Shown here: in pieces, positions 43,261-52,439 of the stretch
Numbering within the stretch: the stretch's first letter is position 1
Layout: every line of letters begins with the position of its first letter
Assembly: GCF_015207705.1 (NCBI RefSeq)
Contig: NZ_JADEWI010000044.1
Location: forward strand, 1-59,958
Direction of reading: 5' to 3'
From: Nostoc sp. LEGE 06077
Lineage (GTDB): Bacteria; Cyanobacteriota; Cyanobacteriia; Cyanobacteriales; Nostocaceae
Length of the DNA stretch: 59,958 nt
Position numbers and translations under genes: made by a program
The notes under the pieces: generated by a model
Seen by the model: only the letters and a program-made list of their open reading frames with translations
Databases searched by the model: none
What the model was told of the DNA's origin: nothing

Positions 43261-43329
43261 GAAGGATGAAGTCTGAAAAGCCCGATCAAACTATATCCTT
43301 CACATTTCAGACTTCAGACTTCATCCTTC
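43261..43329. repeat. Perfect 17-bp inverted repeat
   Basis: GAAGGATGAAGTCTGAA (43261-43277) and its exact complement (43313-43329) enclose a 35-base spacer that contains a further partial copy. It has the heptamer-like TTCAGAC/TTCATCC flavour of the local short repeats. It could act as a terminator or a folded leader. Confidence 0.65.
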
Positions 43330-43363
43330 AAACTTCCAGCGTGCATATACATAGTCAATTCTT

Positions 43364-44218
43364 ATGAGTAGCTCATACAACAATAATTCTCTACGTTCTA
43401 AATCCATCTTCAGCAATCGCAATATTCTCTTAGCCGGAATTGCCTGGGCTGTAGCTGCACTATTATATTTTTTGCTATTTAGTGCTAAAATTCCAGGAGC
43501 CAACGGCGTAGAAACTCGTGCCGAATGGTATGTGATTGGCACAAATATTTTTGAAGCATTAGCTTACTTGGGTGCTGGTATTTTATGCTTAAGGAATTGG
43601 CGTAGCCCCCAAATCGTCAGTAGTCGAAATGTGTGGTTGGCAATTGCCATTGGTATGCTTTCTTATTTCCTGGGAGGGATATTTTTTGGCTATACAGAAA
43701 TAATTTTAAAAGAAGAACCAGATGTATCGATTGGCGATGTGTTTTTTGTATTGACTTATATTTCCCTGGGCGTAGGCATGATTTTAGCTGTGGCATCAAG
43801 ACGCATTAATCTCGAAAAATGGCAATGGCTGATAGTATCAGCAATAGGAGTGTTCGGCAGTTTGGTGGCATGGTGGATTTCAATGCAACAAACAACGCCA
43901 ACAGAATTACTCGCTGCGATTTTGAATTGGTTTTATGTAGTTAGCGATGTAGTGCTGCTAATTATCGCTACAACCTTACTCTTAGCTTTTTGGGGCGGAC
44001 GGGTGGCTCAATCTTGGCGAATGATTGCAGCGGCCGCGTTTTCGCTTTACATTGCAGATATGTGGTTTAAATTCGCTCAAGGGCCTAGTTACCAAAGTGG
44101 AGACATATTAGAAGTGTTTTGGGTATTTAGTGGAGTGCTATTCGGTATGGGCGCAGTCCTAGAACATGACGCATCATTGAGCCGGACTCGCCGGGAGCGT
44201 GGACGTAAACGAGCTTAG
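43364..44218 (+). CDS. Polytopic membrane protein, unknown function
   Basis: The 284-residue protein has about eight hydrophobic segments, starting with LLAGIAWAVAALLYFLLFSA and ending with VFWVFSGVLFGMGAVLEH, and a basic C-terminal tail (RTRRERGRKRA). Conserved-looking charged residues sit between helices (GVETRAEWYVIGTN, LYIADMWFKFAQG). I do not recognise a family and see no transport motif. The next gene begins within six bases of its stop, so the two are surely one operon, linking this membrane protein to a helix-turn-helix protein. Confidence 0.7.
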   Translation: MSSSYNNNSLRSKSIFSNRNILLAGIAWAVAALLYFLLFSAKIPGANGVETRAEWYVIGTNIFEALAYLGAGILCLRNWRSPQIVSSRNVWLAIAIGMLSYFLGGIFFGYTEIILKEEPDVSIGDVFFVLTYISLGVGMILAVASRRINLEKWQWLIVSAIGVFGSLVAWWISMQQTTPTELLAAILNWFYVVSDVVLLIIATTLLLAFWGGRVAQSWRMIAAAAFSLYIADMWFKFAQGPSYQSGDILEVFWVFSGVLFGMGAVLEHDASLSRTRRERGRKRA

Positions 44219-44223
44219 ATTTG

Positions 44224-45231
44224 GTGTCTACAGTGAGAAAACTAACAGATTCAGATAAACAAGAAATTCTTAAGTTATATCGAGAGACTGCTGAAACGAC
44301 ATCGACTTTAGCAGAACGCTATGACGTGAGTAACTCAACAATTAGTCGCTTGCTCAAAAGTACCTTACCAGAAGATGAGTACGAATACCTAGTTTCTTTG
44401 AAACGGGCGGCTCGGACTCCTGAAGGGAGGGCGCAGGTAAACTATGAACAGTTGCCTTTATTGATTAACAAAGAGCCGGAAATAGAACCGCCTCAGAGCG
44501 AAAGTAAACCTTTAGAGTTGCCCAAGCTCAAATCACAGGAGACAATCATTGAGGCAGAACCTGAACCAGACGAAGATTCGGAGGACTCCAATTCCGCTAT
44601 TAGACGGGTGCGGAAGCGTTCTTCGGCAGCTACAGAAAAACCAAAGCCCCGATTAATTAAAAAATTAGACATTTCGCCAGAACAACCACCGGAAATTCCT
44701 AGTCTTCCTAGTCCAATATTGGATGAGGAACGTCCAAAGGTGGCTGCTTTTGCCGAAATGCTGGGCGAAGAATTGCTGGATGAATCGGAAGATTTAGAGG
44801 ATTTAGATGACGATTTAGATGATGACGATTTAGATGATGAAGATTATGAGGAGGATGAAGATGACTTTGAAGAGTCAAGACCTTTAGTTACCAGACGCAG
44901 GTTAGGTGAAGCACCAGTTCAAGTTTTACCATTGTCGGCAGCCAATTTGCCAAGAACTTGTTATTTGGTAATTGACCGTTCAGCAGAGCTAATTACCCGA
45001 CCACTCAAGGACTTTGGTGATTTGGGGCAAATTCCGACTCTAGAAACTCAGCAAAGAACTTTACCAATCTTTGATAACCACCGCGTGGCCAAGCGTTTTT
45101 CAACAAAGCGCGATCGCGTGATTAAAGTTCCTGATAGTAGAATGCTACACAAGGCACGGACTCACCTCCAAGCCAAAGGCATCACCAGACTGTTAATTGA
45201 TGGTCAAGTCTACTCTTTGTCTGCCCTTTAA
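44224..45231 (+). CDS. Helix-turn-helix protein with long acidic linker
   Basis: The start is GTG 44224 or the preceding TTG. The 335-residue protein has an N-terminal resolvase/transposase-like helix-turn-helix (TDSDKQEILKLYRETAETTSTLAERYDVSNSTISRLLKS). A long disordered region follows, with poly-acidic runs (LEDLDDDLDDDDLDDEDYEEDEDD), and then a compact C-terminal domain (CYLVIDRSAELITRPLKDFGDL, ARTHLQAKGITRLLIDGQVYSL). These are often annotated as transposases, but no DDE or HUH catalytic motif is present. It is more likely a DNA-binding regulator of unknown target, co-transcribed with the preceding membrane protein gene. Confidence 0.72.
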   Translation: MSTVRKLTDSDKQEILKLYRETAETTSTLAERYDVSNSTISRLLKSTLPEDEYEYLVSLKRAARTPEGRAQVNYEQLPLLINKEPEIEPPQSESKPLELPKLKSQETIIEAEPEPDEDSEDSNSAIRRVRKRSSAATEKPKPRLIKKLDISPEQPPEIPSLPSPILDEERPKVAAFAEMLGEELLDESEDLEDLDDDLDDDDLDDEDYEEDEDDFEESRPLVTRRRLGEAPVQVLPLSAANLPRTCYLVIDRSAELITRPLKDFGDLGQIPTLETQQRTLPIFDNHRVAKRFSTKRDRVIKVPDSRMLHKARTHLQAKGITRLLIDGQVYSLSAL

Positions 45232-45237
45232 CTAAAA

Positions 45238-45308
45238 GGCAGGAGGCAGGAGGCAGGAGGAATGAACATTATTTACTTACCTGTTCCCTGTCACCTGTTC
45301 CCTGTTCC
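45238..45308. repeat. Two adjacent heptanucleotide tandem repeats
   Basis: GGCAGGA is repeated three times at 45238-45258. CTGTTCC, CTGTCAC, CTGTTCC, CTGTTCC run at 45281-45308. The second array ends exactly at the stop codon of the convergent ADP-ribosylglycohydrolase gene. Confidence 0.8.
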
Positions 45309-46256
45309 CTAATTATGAGTGTACACAGCTAAATTAACGCGCTTCGCTAAATTCACAATGTCTTGTTTGCGAGCAACTTGATTCACCCATAGTTGAGGTA
45401 TACCCTCGATACCGTAATAAATTCCCGCTAAACCACCAGTGACAGCAGCAGTTGTATCTGTGTGTCCACCCAAATTTACAGCTTTTAACACCGCTTCTGC
45501 ATAAGACGAGCTATTTAACAAACACCACAAGGATGCTTCTAGTGTTTCAATGACATAACCGCCAGATTTAATCTCTTCAATTGGTAAGCTGGCAATGTCA
45601 CCACTAAATACTCTAGCGAAATGGGACATTTCCCCAAGAAATTGTGGCTGAGAATAAATTGTGTGAATTTTCTCTAAGCCTTGGGCATAAGCTGTGGGCA
45701 AGTCAGCGCCTTGGAGTAGTTCAATAGCAATACTAGTATAAATACCACAGGCCATTTGCGATCGCAGATGAGCGTGGGTAATGCAAGACACCTGATGCAC
45801 CCGCAAAATTAATTCGGAAAAATCTAAGGTTTTATGACAATAAGCCATTGGTAAAATTCTCATCAAAGAACCATTACCATTACTCATTTCACTGGTTCCC
45901 CCAGCTTCTAAAGGTGGAACGCCTTGATTAATCTGCATCATAGCTGCATGAGTACTCTGGCCAATGCCAAATATTTCCCCCCTAGGAGTCCAGTAAGCTT
46001 GCTTGTACCACCGCCAGAAAGATAAAGCTATGTCATCCAAAGAATATCCTCGACAAAGGTTTTCTGCCAAGCAAAACGTTAAGGAACTATCATCTGACCA
46101 AGTTCCTGGCGGTTGATGCCATGTGCCGTAACCTAGCATCTTCGTGACGGGAAATTTCATTCGTTCAGCGCGGCTAGTAAACTCCACCGGCACACCCAAG
46201 GCATCACCGACACATAAACCCATCAAACCAGACAACGTTTGTGTAGCGGTTAGCAT
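45309..46256 (-). CDS. ADP-ribosylglycohydrolase-family protein
   Basis: The 315-residue protein has the DraG/ARH metal-site motifs: GLCVGDALGVPVEF, TWSDDSSLTFCLAE near the N terminus with the first metal-binding acids, and HTDTTAAVTGGLAGIYYG near the C terminus with the second pair. The family removes ADP-ribose from proteins or nucleic acids in a di-Mg site. No ADP-ribosyltransferase gene is adjacent, so the substrate is open. Length and motif spacing are normal. Confidence 0.9.
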   Translation of the reverse strand: MLTATQTLSGLMGLCVGDALGVPVEFTSRAERMKFPVTKMLGYGTWHQPPGTWSDDSSLTFCLAENLCRGYSLDDIALSFWRWYKQAYWTPRGEIFGIGQSTHAAMMQINQGVPPLEAGGTSEMSNGNGSLMRILPMAYCHKTLDFSELILRVHQVSCITHAHLRSQMACGIYTSIAIELLQGADLPTAYAQGLEKIHTIYSQPQFLGEMSHFARVFSGDIASLPIEEIKSGGYVIETLEASLWCLLNSSSYAEAVLKAVNLGGHTDTTAAVTGGLAGIYYGIEGIPQLWVNQVARKQDIVNLAKRVNLAVYTHN

Positions 46257-46691
46257 TATGCCATCTCCACGAAAAGCGCCAAAATTTTACAGCCAGAATA
46301 CAGTTAACCCAATAGGTACTGAATTCTGATGAATTAACTTTATATATTTCTGCTATAGCTTATTGCTATTACTGCTACAGGCAATTGTCACGCCTGAGTT
46401 GAAATTGCCAAATAATCCAATTTAATTGCAAAATTCATGTTAGAAAAAATTAACTTCTCTGCCTATAATGTGACAGTTTTTTAATCGCCCACTCTAGACA
46501 AATGTCCGGTTTTGCTAAATCTATCTGCGTATATCTCAAAAAATATGCAAAATAAAACAGCAAATATACTATTAACTCTTTAGCATCAATCGCAACAACA
46601 AATCCAGATATTTTAAAAATCAACTGGAACATTTATATACAATTTGCGACCTAGTATATAACAGCAAAAATTCAAAAGATTGGTCAAAATT
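46257..46691. other. Intergenic region, no gene seen
   Basis: Promoter space between divergent genes, AT-rich, without a stable hairpin or supported short gene. Confidence 0.5.
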
Positions 46692-47228
46692 ATGAAAGGT
46701 TTACTTCAGTCTTTCGTGGTATTTTCTACATTATCTTCCTTAGTTATTGCGCCTCTGGTAATGAACGCTGGTCAAGCATCTGCTGAACAGAAAAAAGGTA
46801 CTGATGCTAGTTATGTTGGTGCGGGTGTTGCAGCTGGTGTGACCAACGGCGGACTCAACAATGATGCTGCTAACTTTGGCGGTAATCTCACCGGTAGAGT
46901 GAAATTAGGTAGTCTGCCAATTTCCGCACGCGGTAATGTTCTCTGGAATGATAAGACGAGTACTATCATCCCAGAAGTTTCTTTAGATGTGCCAATTGCT
47001 AATAGAACTAATGCCTATGTTACTGGGGGCTATTCTTTTCTAGATAAAGACGGTTCACCCAGTCCTTTAGGGAATAGAGATGCTGTCGTAGTAGGTGCTG
47101 GTGTGGAATCAGAAGTTGCTAATAATTTCCTGATCTACACAAATGCCAAAGTTGGACTACGTGCTTATCAAAATAGTCCGGCTTCTGCTGTTAGCATCAA
47201 TGGTGGTATTGGTTATCGCTTTAAATAA
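46692..47228 (+). CDS. Secreted beta-rich (outer-membrane-like) protein
   Basis: The ATG at 46692 gives 178 residues with a signal peptide (MKGLLQSFVVFSTLSSLVIAPLVMNAGQASA). Alternating amphipathic strands rich in G, N and V follow (DASYVGAGVAAGVTNGG, NAYVTGGYSFLD, NAKVGLRAYQ, SINGGIGYRFK). The final aromatic residue pattern YRFK resembles the end of small outer-membrane barrels. An eight-stranded barrel is an inference; no channel or enzyme role is visible. It is a single-gene unit. Confidence 0.7.
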   Translation: MKGLLQSFVVFSTLSSLVIAPLVMNAGQASAEQKKGTDASYVGAGVAAGVTNGGLNNDAANFGGNLTGRVKLGSLPISARGNVLWNDKTSTIIPEVSLDVPIANRTNAYVTGGYSFLDKDGSPSPLGNRDAVVVGAGVESEVANNFLIYTNAKVGLRAYQNSPASAVSINGGIGYRFK

Positions 47229-47676
47229 CTTACTCTGCTACAAGGAAGAAGTTAATTTTTACCTAGGCACAATTTTTCTGATTAATTTTCACACTTTTAG
47301 ATGTTAGGCAATCGAAAGACATCAGCAGATAAACATAATTATCTGTAATTCTCTTGCCTTTTGTTGATTAGCTATGAAGTAAATTTCTGGAATTCCAGCC
47401 CAACATGATGAATGGTGTTGTGGAACTTTGAATACTGCTGGAAGATGAGACTTTATCGGTAAAAGTCACCGAAAATCAACAAACTTTAAGTTGATTTATA
47501 CCACCTACTTATATATGCTGGTTTTGTTAAGTGTAAAACTATCGACAAAGCCGGCTTTTTGCCGTGTTACAATTGTCGTATTCCTCATATTTCCGACCGG
47601 ATTACCGGGAATAACTGAGCCAACAACTTAGCTTTGGCTTTCATCCTTGCTTTATTGAGAATACTATACAACTCTC
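47229..47676. other. Intergenic region upstream of sir
   Basis: The spacer holds the AAAGCCGGCTTT palindrome near 47550 and otherwise ordinary AT-rich sequence. I saw no perfect NtcA (GTA-N8-TAC) site. Sulfur-responsive control sites cannot be recognised by eye. Confidence 0.45.
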
Positions 47677-49644
47677 ATGGTTAAATCTGCTCCTCCCTCA
47701 CCTACCAGCCGTAAGCCCTCGAAAGTAGAAGGCATCAAAGAACATAGTAATTTTTTGCGTGAACCTGTAGCAACGCAGATCCTTGAGGATACGACTCATT
47801 TTACCGAAGACGCGATTCAAATCCTCAAGTTTCATGGCTCCTACCAGCAGGATAACCGCGACAATCGAGTGAAGGGACAGGAGAAAGATTACCAATTTAT
47901 GCTGCGGACAAAGAATCCTGGTGGGTTCGTACCGCCACAATTATATTTGGCTTTAGATCAGCTGGCTGATGAATATGGCAACCATACATTAAGGGCGACC
48001 ACTCGTCAGGGTTTCCAAGTGCATGGGATTTTAAAGAAGAATCTCAAAGCCGCCATTGCGACTATTGTCAAAAATTTAGGTTCGACTTTGGGTGCTTGTG
48101 GCGACATTAATCGTAACGTTATGGCTCCACCAGTTCCCTTCAAACATCGCCCTGAGTATAAGTATGCTTGGGAATATGCCCAAAACATTGCTGATTTGCT
48201 CTCACCTCAAACTGGTGCTTATTACGAAATTTGGCTAGATGGGGAAAAAGCCATCAGTGCGGAAGAAGATCCAGCGGTGAAGGCAGCGCGACAAAGTAAT
48301 GGTAATGGCACAATAGTTCATGACAGCGAAGAACCGCTGTATGGTACTTACTATATGCCTCGGAAATTCAAAGTTTCCGTGACAGTACCAGGCGATAATT
48401 CCATTGATTTATATTCCCAAGACTTGACTTTGGTAGTGATTACCAATTCTCTAGGGGAACTGGAAGGATTTGATGTTTTTGCTGGTGGTGGTTTAGGCAG
48501 AACCCACAATAAAGAAGAAACCTTTGCCAGATTAGCCGACCCAATTTGCTATGTAGACAAGGCCGATGTTTACGACATAGTTAAAGCTATTGTGGCGACT
48601 CAAAGAGATTATGGCGATCGCACTGACCGCCGTCACGCTCGTTTAAAATACTTAATCAATGATTGGGGTGTAGATCAATTCCGCGCCAAGGTTGAAGAAT
48701 ATTTTGGTAAACCAGTCACCCCCTTTAAAGCACTGCCAGAATTTAAATATGAGGATTTCCTTGGTTGGCAAGAACAAGGTGATGGCAAGTTATTTTTAGG
48801 CCTTTCCATTGACAACGGTCGAGTTAAAAATGAAGGTTCGTTGCAACTTAAAACCGCCTTGCGGGAAATTGTCGAAAAATTTCGCCTGCCTATCCGCCTG
48901 ACACCCCATCAAAACCTAATTTTCTGCGATATTGACCCAAAAAACAAATCAGCTATTCAAAAGATTCTCAACCGTTGCGGTGTTGTCTCTGACCCTAGTC
49001 AAATCGAACCTTTAGTTCGTTATGCAATGGCTTGTCCAGCTTTGCCTACCTGCGGTTTGGCAATCACCGAATCAGAACGGGCAATACCAGGGATTTTACA
49101 ACGAATTCGGGCGCTGTTAGATCAAGTTGGTTTACAAGATGAACATTTTGTGGTAAGGATGACTGGCTGCCCCAACGGCTGCGCTCGTCCTTACATGGCA
49201 GAATTGGCTTTTGTGGGTAGTGGCCCAGAATCTTATCAAGTATGGTTGGGAGGTTCACCAGATCAAACAAGATTGGCCCAACCAATTGTAGAAAAGTTGC
49301 ACGACAATGACATAGAAAGCTTTTTAGAGCCGATTTTTGTTTACTTTAAGAAGTCACGGGAAGCAGAGGAAAGCTTTGGTGATTTTTGCTCACGCATTGG
49401 TTTTGATGCTATTCGAGAATTTGCGGCTCAGTATCAGCCGGAAACTGTTGCAGTCCCCACCGCAGAAACTTCACCCCAAGTAGTAGCAACTAAGAAGAAA
49501 GCTGCACCAAGTAGATCACGTCCCCGGATTAGTCTTTATGACGAGGTTTACAGCAAATTGAAGGAAACTGCTACGAGTCAAGGCAAATCTATGACGGAAG
49601 TAGTCAATGAAGCTTTGAAAATTTACTTGCAGATAGATAGCTAA
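47677..49644 (+). CDS. sir: Ferredoxin-dependent sulfite reductase with C-terminal ribbon-helix-helix-like tail
   Basis: The 655-residue protein has the two ferredoxin-like half domains and siroheme-Fe4S4 sites: C453-x5-C459 in [11 protein letters not shown] and C498-x3-C502 in [23 protein letters not shown] and the Arg/Lys residues of the active site are also present. It reduces sulfite to sulfide using ferredoxin, in the cytoplasm. Residues 605-655 are a separate basic module: a linker ([12 protein letters not shown]) and then [18 protein letters not shown]...[13 protein letters not shown], which has the strand-helix-helix pattern of CopG/Arc DNA-binding domains. Plastid sulfite reductases bind nucleoid DNA, so the tail may do the same here. 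Confidence 0.92.
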   Translation: MVKSAPPSPTSRKPSKVEGIKEHSNFLREPVATQILEDTTHFTEDAIQILKFHGSYQQDNRDNRVKGQEKDYQFMLRTKNPGGFVPPQLYLALDQLADEYGNHTLRATTRQGFQVHGILKKNLKAAIATIVKNLGSTLGACGDINRNVMAPPVPFKHRPEYKYAWEYAQNIADLLSPQTGAYYEIWLDGEKAISAEEDPAVKAARQSNGNGTIVHDSEEPLYGTYYMPRKFKVSVTVPGDNSIDLYSQDLTLVVITNSLGELEGFDVFAGGGLGRTHNKEETFARLADPICYVDKADVYDIVKAIVATQRDYGDRTDRRHARLKYLINDWGVDQFRAKVEEYFGKPVTPFKALPEFKYEDFLGWQEQGDGKLFLGLSIDNGRVKNEGSLQLKTALREIVEKFRLPIRLTPHQNLIFCDIDPKNKSAIQKILNRCGVVSDPSQIEPLVRYAMACPALPTCGLAITESERAIPGILQRIRALLDQVGLQDEHFVVRMTGCPNGCARPYMAELAFVGSGPESYQVWLGGSPDQTRLAQPIVEKLHDNDIESFLEPIFVYFKKSREAEESFGDFCSRIGFDAIREFAAQYQPETVAVPTAETSPQVVATKKKAAPSRSRPRISLYDEVYSKLKETATSQGKSMTEVVNEALKIYLQIDS

Positions 49645-49653
49645 TAGCTGAAT

Positions 49654-49693
49654 TTAAAAGTAGAGATGCGCTATTGTGTGTCTCTACTTTTAA
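49654..49693 (+). terminator. Terminator after sir
   Basis: A perfect 13-bp stem, TTAAAAGTAGAGA (49654-49666) and TCTCTACTTTTAA (49681-49693), has a 14-base loop and is followed by GGTTTTTTG. It lies ten bases after the sir stop. Confidence 0.85.
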
Positions 49694-49800
49694 GGTTTTT
49701 TGTGAAGCTGACCATAGTTTTTTCAACGCAAAGGTACATGGAGGTTAGCGCAGAGGTACGCGGAGGTTTTTGGTGTGAAGTAATTAATCTGAGTTCAGGA

Positions 49801-50598
49801 TTATTCTATTTCTTCACAGCGAATCAACAAAGTTTCCATTGCTTCGGCGAGAGAAATTAAATCTATCCAAGAAGAACCAGTGACTAAATTTTGCGCGTGA
49901 GCTAATCGGTTGCGTAATTGTTCAGCAGATTTTAAGAAGCGTTCGCCAAACCGTTTGGACTTTAACTCTAGTTGCTGAAGTAGTTGTGGTTGGTTTAAAA
50001 CTAATTCTCGTTTGTCGCAAAACTGGAGATAATCTAATAGATCGGTAGCTTCGTTTCTTTCTTGACTTTCTCGCCATAGATGTTTGGCAATTTCTACCCG
50101 TTCGGGTTTGAGGCATTTCTGCCAAGAATCTTGGGGATAATACAGTCTCACTAGTCGCAGCAGATTCATTTCTAGCAGTGTCACCAACCCAAATAGGAGC
50201 ATTCGCACTGGTGCTTTTTGTAAGTCGCCACAAGTCACAATTCCACTAACTTGATTGCAATCTAAAACAAATAAGCGGGGAGTTTGCCGCAAAATGGGCA
50301 ATAGCTTCATGAGTGGGGTGGAAATGGCTATCAGTTCTTGGGAATGAAACACTCGTTGATAATCACCGCATCGGCCGGATTTTACCTGGATTAAACTAGA
50401 GCGTTCAACATAACCAGTGATATTGTCTTCCATTTCAATCCCAACAACATCAAAATCTTTTGCTTGCATCCACTGTAATACCTCTGCTACTTCAGCTTGG
50501 GATGACACAGCTTTGAGAGGTTCTGCCACATATTCGATTGTAATGTTGTTTTCAAACAAACTCCGCAGGTCTTGCGATCGCGATTTTAGGTGTTTCAT
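49801..50598 (-). CDS. CBS-domain protein with C-terminal HEPN-like domain
   Basis: The 265-residue protein has an N-terminal pair of CBS-like motifs (about 24-130: MQAKDFDVVGIEMEDNITGYVER and RLFVLDCNQVSGIVTCGDL). An alpha-helical C-terminal half contains R229-N-R-L-A-H234, which fits the HEPN R-x4-6-H signature in the usual position, near KSAEQLRNRLAHAQNL. HEPN domains are often RNases in toxin and defence systems; CBS pairs sense adenosine nucleotides. A nucleotide-controlled RNA cleaver is a hypothesis only. It is convergent to sir and transcribed alone. No antitoxin gene is adjacent. Confidence 0.75.
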   Translation of the reverse strand: MKHLKSRSQDLRSLFENNITIEYVAEPLKAVSSQAEVAEVLQWMQAKDFDVVGIEMEDNITGYVERSSLIQVKSGRCGDYQRVFHSQELIAISTPLMKLLPILRQTPRLFVLDCNQVSGIVTCGDLQKAPVRMLLFGLVTLLEMNLLRLVRLYYPQDSWQKCLKPERVEIAKHLWRESQERNEATDLLDYLQFCDKRELVLNQPQLLQQLELKSKRFGERFLKSAEQLRNRLAHAQNLVTGSSWIDLISLAEAMETLLIRCEEIE

Positions 50599-51105
50599 CT
50601 GCTTTTAGCCATAAGACATCAGCAGGATAAGTATTTCACTTTCCGCTACTTTCTGTCAGTGCAAGCTGAGAACTAATCCTCTGATATTCATCTGTGCAAA
50701 AGTTTAGCGGAAAATTCACCACAATGCGATCGCATCAGTCAGCCTAAATATCTGATGGTTGTCTCACAAGTGATCGCACTTGCAAAATCCAGTTTTGTGA
50801 TGTTGTACTAATTGTTCCTAAATTATTGACATTTTATATTTATACTTGTGTGTATATAAAAATCTGATGTGGTTTTTAAAGTATAGGTAGGGTGAGTATT
50901 TTCCGTATAATTCTCAATCGACCAAGAATACAGTAATTAACGCCCACTTACAGATATCTAAGCTTTTTCAAAAATAAAATATTATTATTCAATATCTATC
51001 TAAAGATATGGAATATAATTATTTTTTATATCTCTTGATAGATAAATAAACCTAAGTAATCCTGGTATGTTCTTTCTTAGTTTAGAAATAGCCAAGGTAA
51101 ACAAT
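50599..51105. other. Intergenic region, no gene seen
   Basis: About 500 bases, AT-rich towards the CsbD gene, with no stable hairpin. Short open frames antisense to the CsbD gene were rejected. Confidence 0.5.
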
Positions 51106-51288
51106 ATGAGTATTGAAAATAGAGTAGAAGCTACTGCCAAAAATATTGAAGGCAAAGTGCAAGAAGTAATTGGTGAAGTTACAGGGAATCCATCAGATAA
51201 AGCTGAAGGTAAAGCCAAACAAGCTGAAGCTCACGTAATTCACACCACAGAAAATATCAAAGATGAACTTAAAAAAGCTATAGACTAA
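51106..51288 (+). CDS. CsbD-family stress protein
   Basis: From the ATG at 51106 (AAGG eight bases before it) the protein is 60 residues: MSIENRVEATAKNIEGKVQEVIGEVTG, then KAEGKAKQAEAHVIHTTENIKDELKKAID. This is the small, charged, helical CsbD fold, induced by general stress in many bacteria. Its molecular role is unknown. The gene ends in a strong terminator. The GlsB-like stress membrane protein follows on the opposite strand. Confidence 0.85.
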   Translation: MSIENRVEATAKNIEGKVQEVIGEVTGNPSDKAEGKAKQAEAHVIHTTENIKDELKKAID

Positions 51289-51355
51289 TTGCACATTTCT
51301 TTCTAGCATCCTAGACTGAAATTATTTGTAGCCTTGAAGTTTTATCTTTATATAG

Positions 51356-51386
51356 AAGACTCCACCTTACCCAAAAGTGGAGTCTT
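51356..51386. terminator. Terminator between the CsbD gene and the GlsB gene
   Basis: AAGACTCCAC (51356-51365) and GTGGAGTCTT (51377-51386) form a perfect 10-bp stem with an 11-base loop, followed by TATATTTAT on the plus strand. Confidence 0.8.
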
Positions 51387-51442
51387 TATATTTATGGGCG
51401 ATAGTAACAATAACATCAGCCTAACCATAATTTTAAAATCAA

Positions 51443-51715
51443 CTAATAACTGGCGCGATTAGTTACTAAACCCCAGATAAAAATAGCAATAATTGCTCCA
51501 ATAATGGCAACAATTATCCCAGGAATACTCAAGGTTGCCGCTGTGAATTGTAACCTACCTGTTTCCAAAAGTGTAACGATAGTTCCCCCAATTAAAGCAC
51601 CCACGATTCCTAAAACCATAGTTGCCAGAATGCCACCACCTTGACTACCAGGATAAATAGCTTTAGCTATGGCTCCAGCAATTAGACCGAGGATGATCCA
51701 AGCAATAATATTCAT
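51443..51715 (-). CDS. GlsB/YeaQ/YmgE-family small stress membrane protein
   Basis: The 90-residue protein has three hydrophobic helices with glycine-zipper character (IIAWIILGLIAGAIAKAIYPG, GILATMVLGIVGALIGG, IIVAIIGAIIAIFIWGLV). This is the typical layout of transglycosylase-associated/GlsB-like proteins. They are induced by envelope and general stress; no enzyme activity is proven. The start and length fit the family. Confidence 0.88.
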   Translation of the reverse strand: MNIIAWIILGLIAGAIAKAIYPGSQGGGILATMVLGIVGALIGGTIVTLLETGRLQFTAATLSIPGIIVAIIGAIIAIFIWGLVTNRASY

Positions 51716-51824
51716 AATTTATTTTGCAAAGATTATCCCAGTATCTTATGCAGAACTAGTCGGTTTTCCGTCTACCTCAAGAAATACGTATCATGGCAAA
51801 AAACCAGATGGGAGAATTTTTCTA

Positions 51825-52439
51825 TTATTGATATTTTTGGCTGGGAGGCCAGCGCCAATTGTAGCGGTTCCAATCGTAGATACCTTGAATTTCAAATTCA
51901 GAACCATTATTGAAGCGAATAATGCAATTTTGAGGGGGGTTGTTCGCATCACTGTTTTCATCTACCTGAATCACAATGCAGGGAATCCATTCCCGTTTAC
52001 AAGGGCCATCTTCTTGCACCCATTCCCATAGGGCATTGGAAATCTCAATGCGATCGCCTACTCTTAACTTGAGTGCATCTTCAAAATCAGCATATTTGTC
52101 AAAATGATATGACTCAACTCGATTCAACCATTGCAAACCATAGCGTTCTCGGATGAATTGGACTGCGCCTGAGTCTTGGTTGTGCAGCCAATCATTTAAC
52201 AATTGCACTTTCCAAGTGCGGTTTTGTTGTTCTTCCGTTTTGACAAACTTTAAAAATGCTAATAGTTCCTCTGAGTCTAATTCGTCTAAAGGGTTAGCAA
52301 CATCGGATGTAGAATCTTGGGGAATTTGCTTGACTACTTGCAGTAATATCTGTTTCTGCATCTCAGAGAGAGGACAGCTGGCTACATCACAACGCTTAAA
52401 GGCTGTTTGCAATGCTGTTTTAATCTCATCTGGGTTCAT
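51825..52439 (-). CDS. Conserved hypothetical protein
   Basis: The 204-residue acidic protein has a helical N-terminal half (DEIKTALQTAFKRCDVASCPLSEMQKQILLQVVKQ) and a C-terminal half rich in W, Y and N that looks like beta sheets. That half contains DDDL-free but well-ordered motifs (LRVGDRIEISNALWEWVQED, IYDWNRYNWRWPPSQ). The second half recalls small OB- or SH3-like binding modules. I do not recognise the family; it appears to be a cyanobacterial protein. It is transcribed alone. Confidence 0.65.
   Translation of the reverse strand: MNPDEIKTALQTAFKRCDVASCPLSEMQKQILLQVVKQIPQDSTSDVANPLDELDSEELLAFLKFVKTEEQQNRTWKVQLLNDWLHNQDSGAVQFIRERYGLQWLNRVESYHFDKYADFEDALKLRVGDRIEISNALWEWVQEDGPCKREWIPCIVIQVDENSDANNPPQNCIIRFNNGSEFEIQGIYDWNRYNWRWPPSQKYQ

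Noticed and set aside
44224-45231. Transposase
   Set aside because: Only the helix-turn-helix resembles transposases; no catalytic acidic or HUH motif and no terminal inverted repeats are seen.
45238-45308. CRISPR-like or integron repeat
   Set aside because: The repeats are seven bases long without spacers and match the short tandem repeats typical of these cyanobacteria.
46450-46632. Small membrane protein between 46257 and 46691
   Set aside because: The 60-residue frame has no ribosome binding site or family likeness and is AT-rich by composition.
51000-51218. Minus-strand frame opposite the CsbD gene
   Set aside because: The CsbD protein is a well-known family with a proper ribosome binding site; the antisense frame is a shadow.
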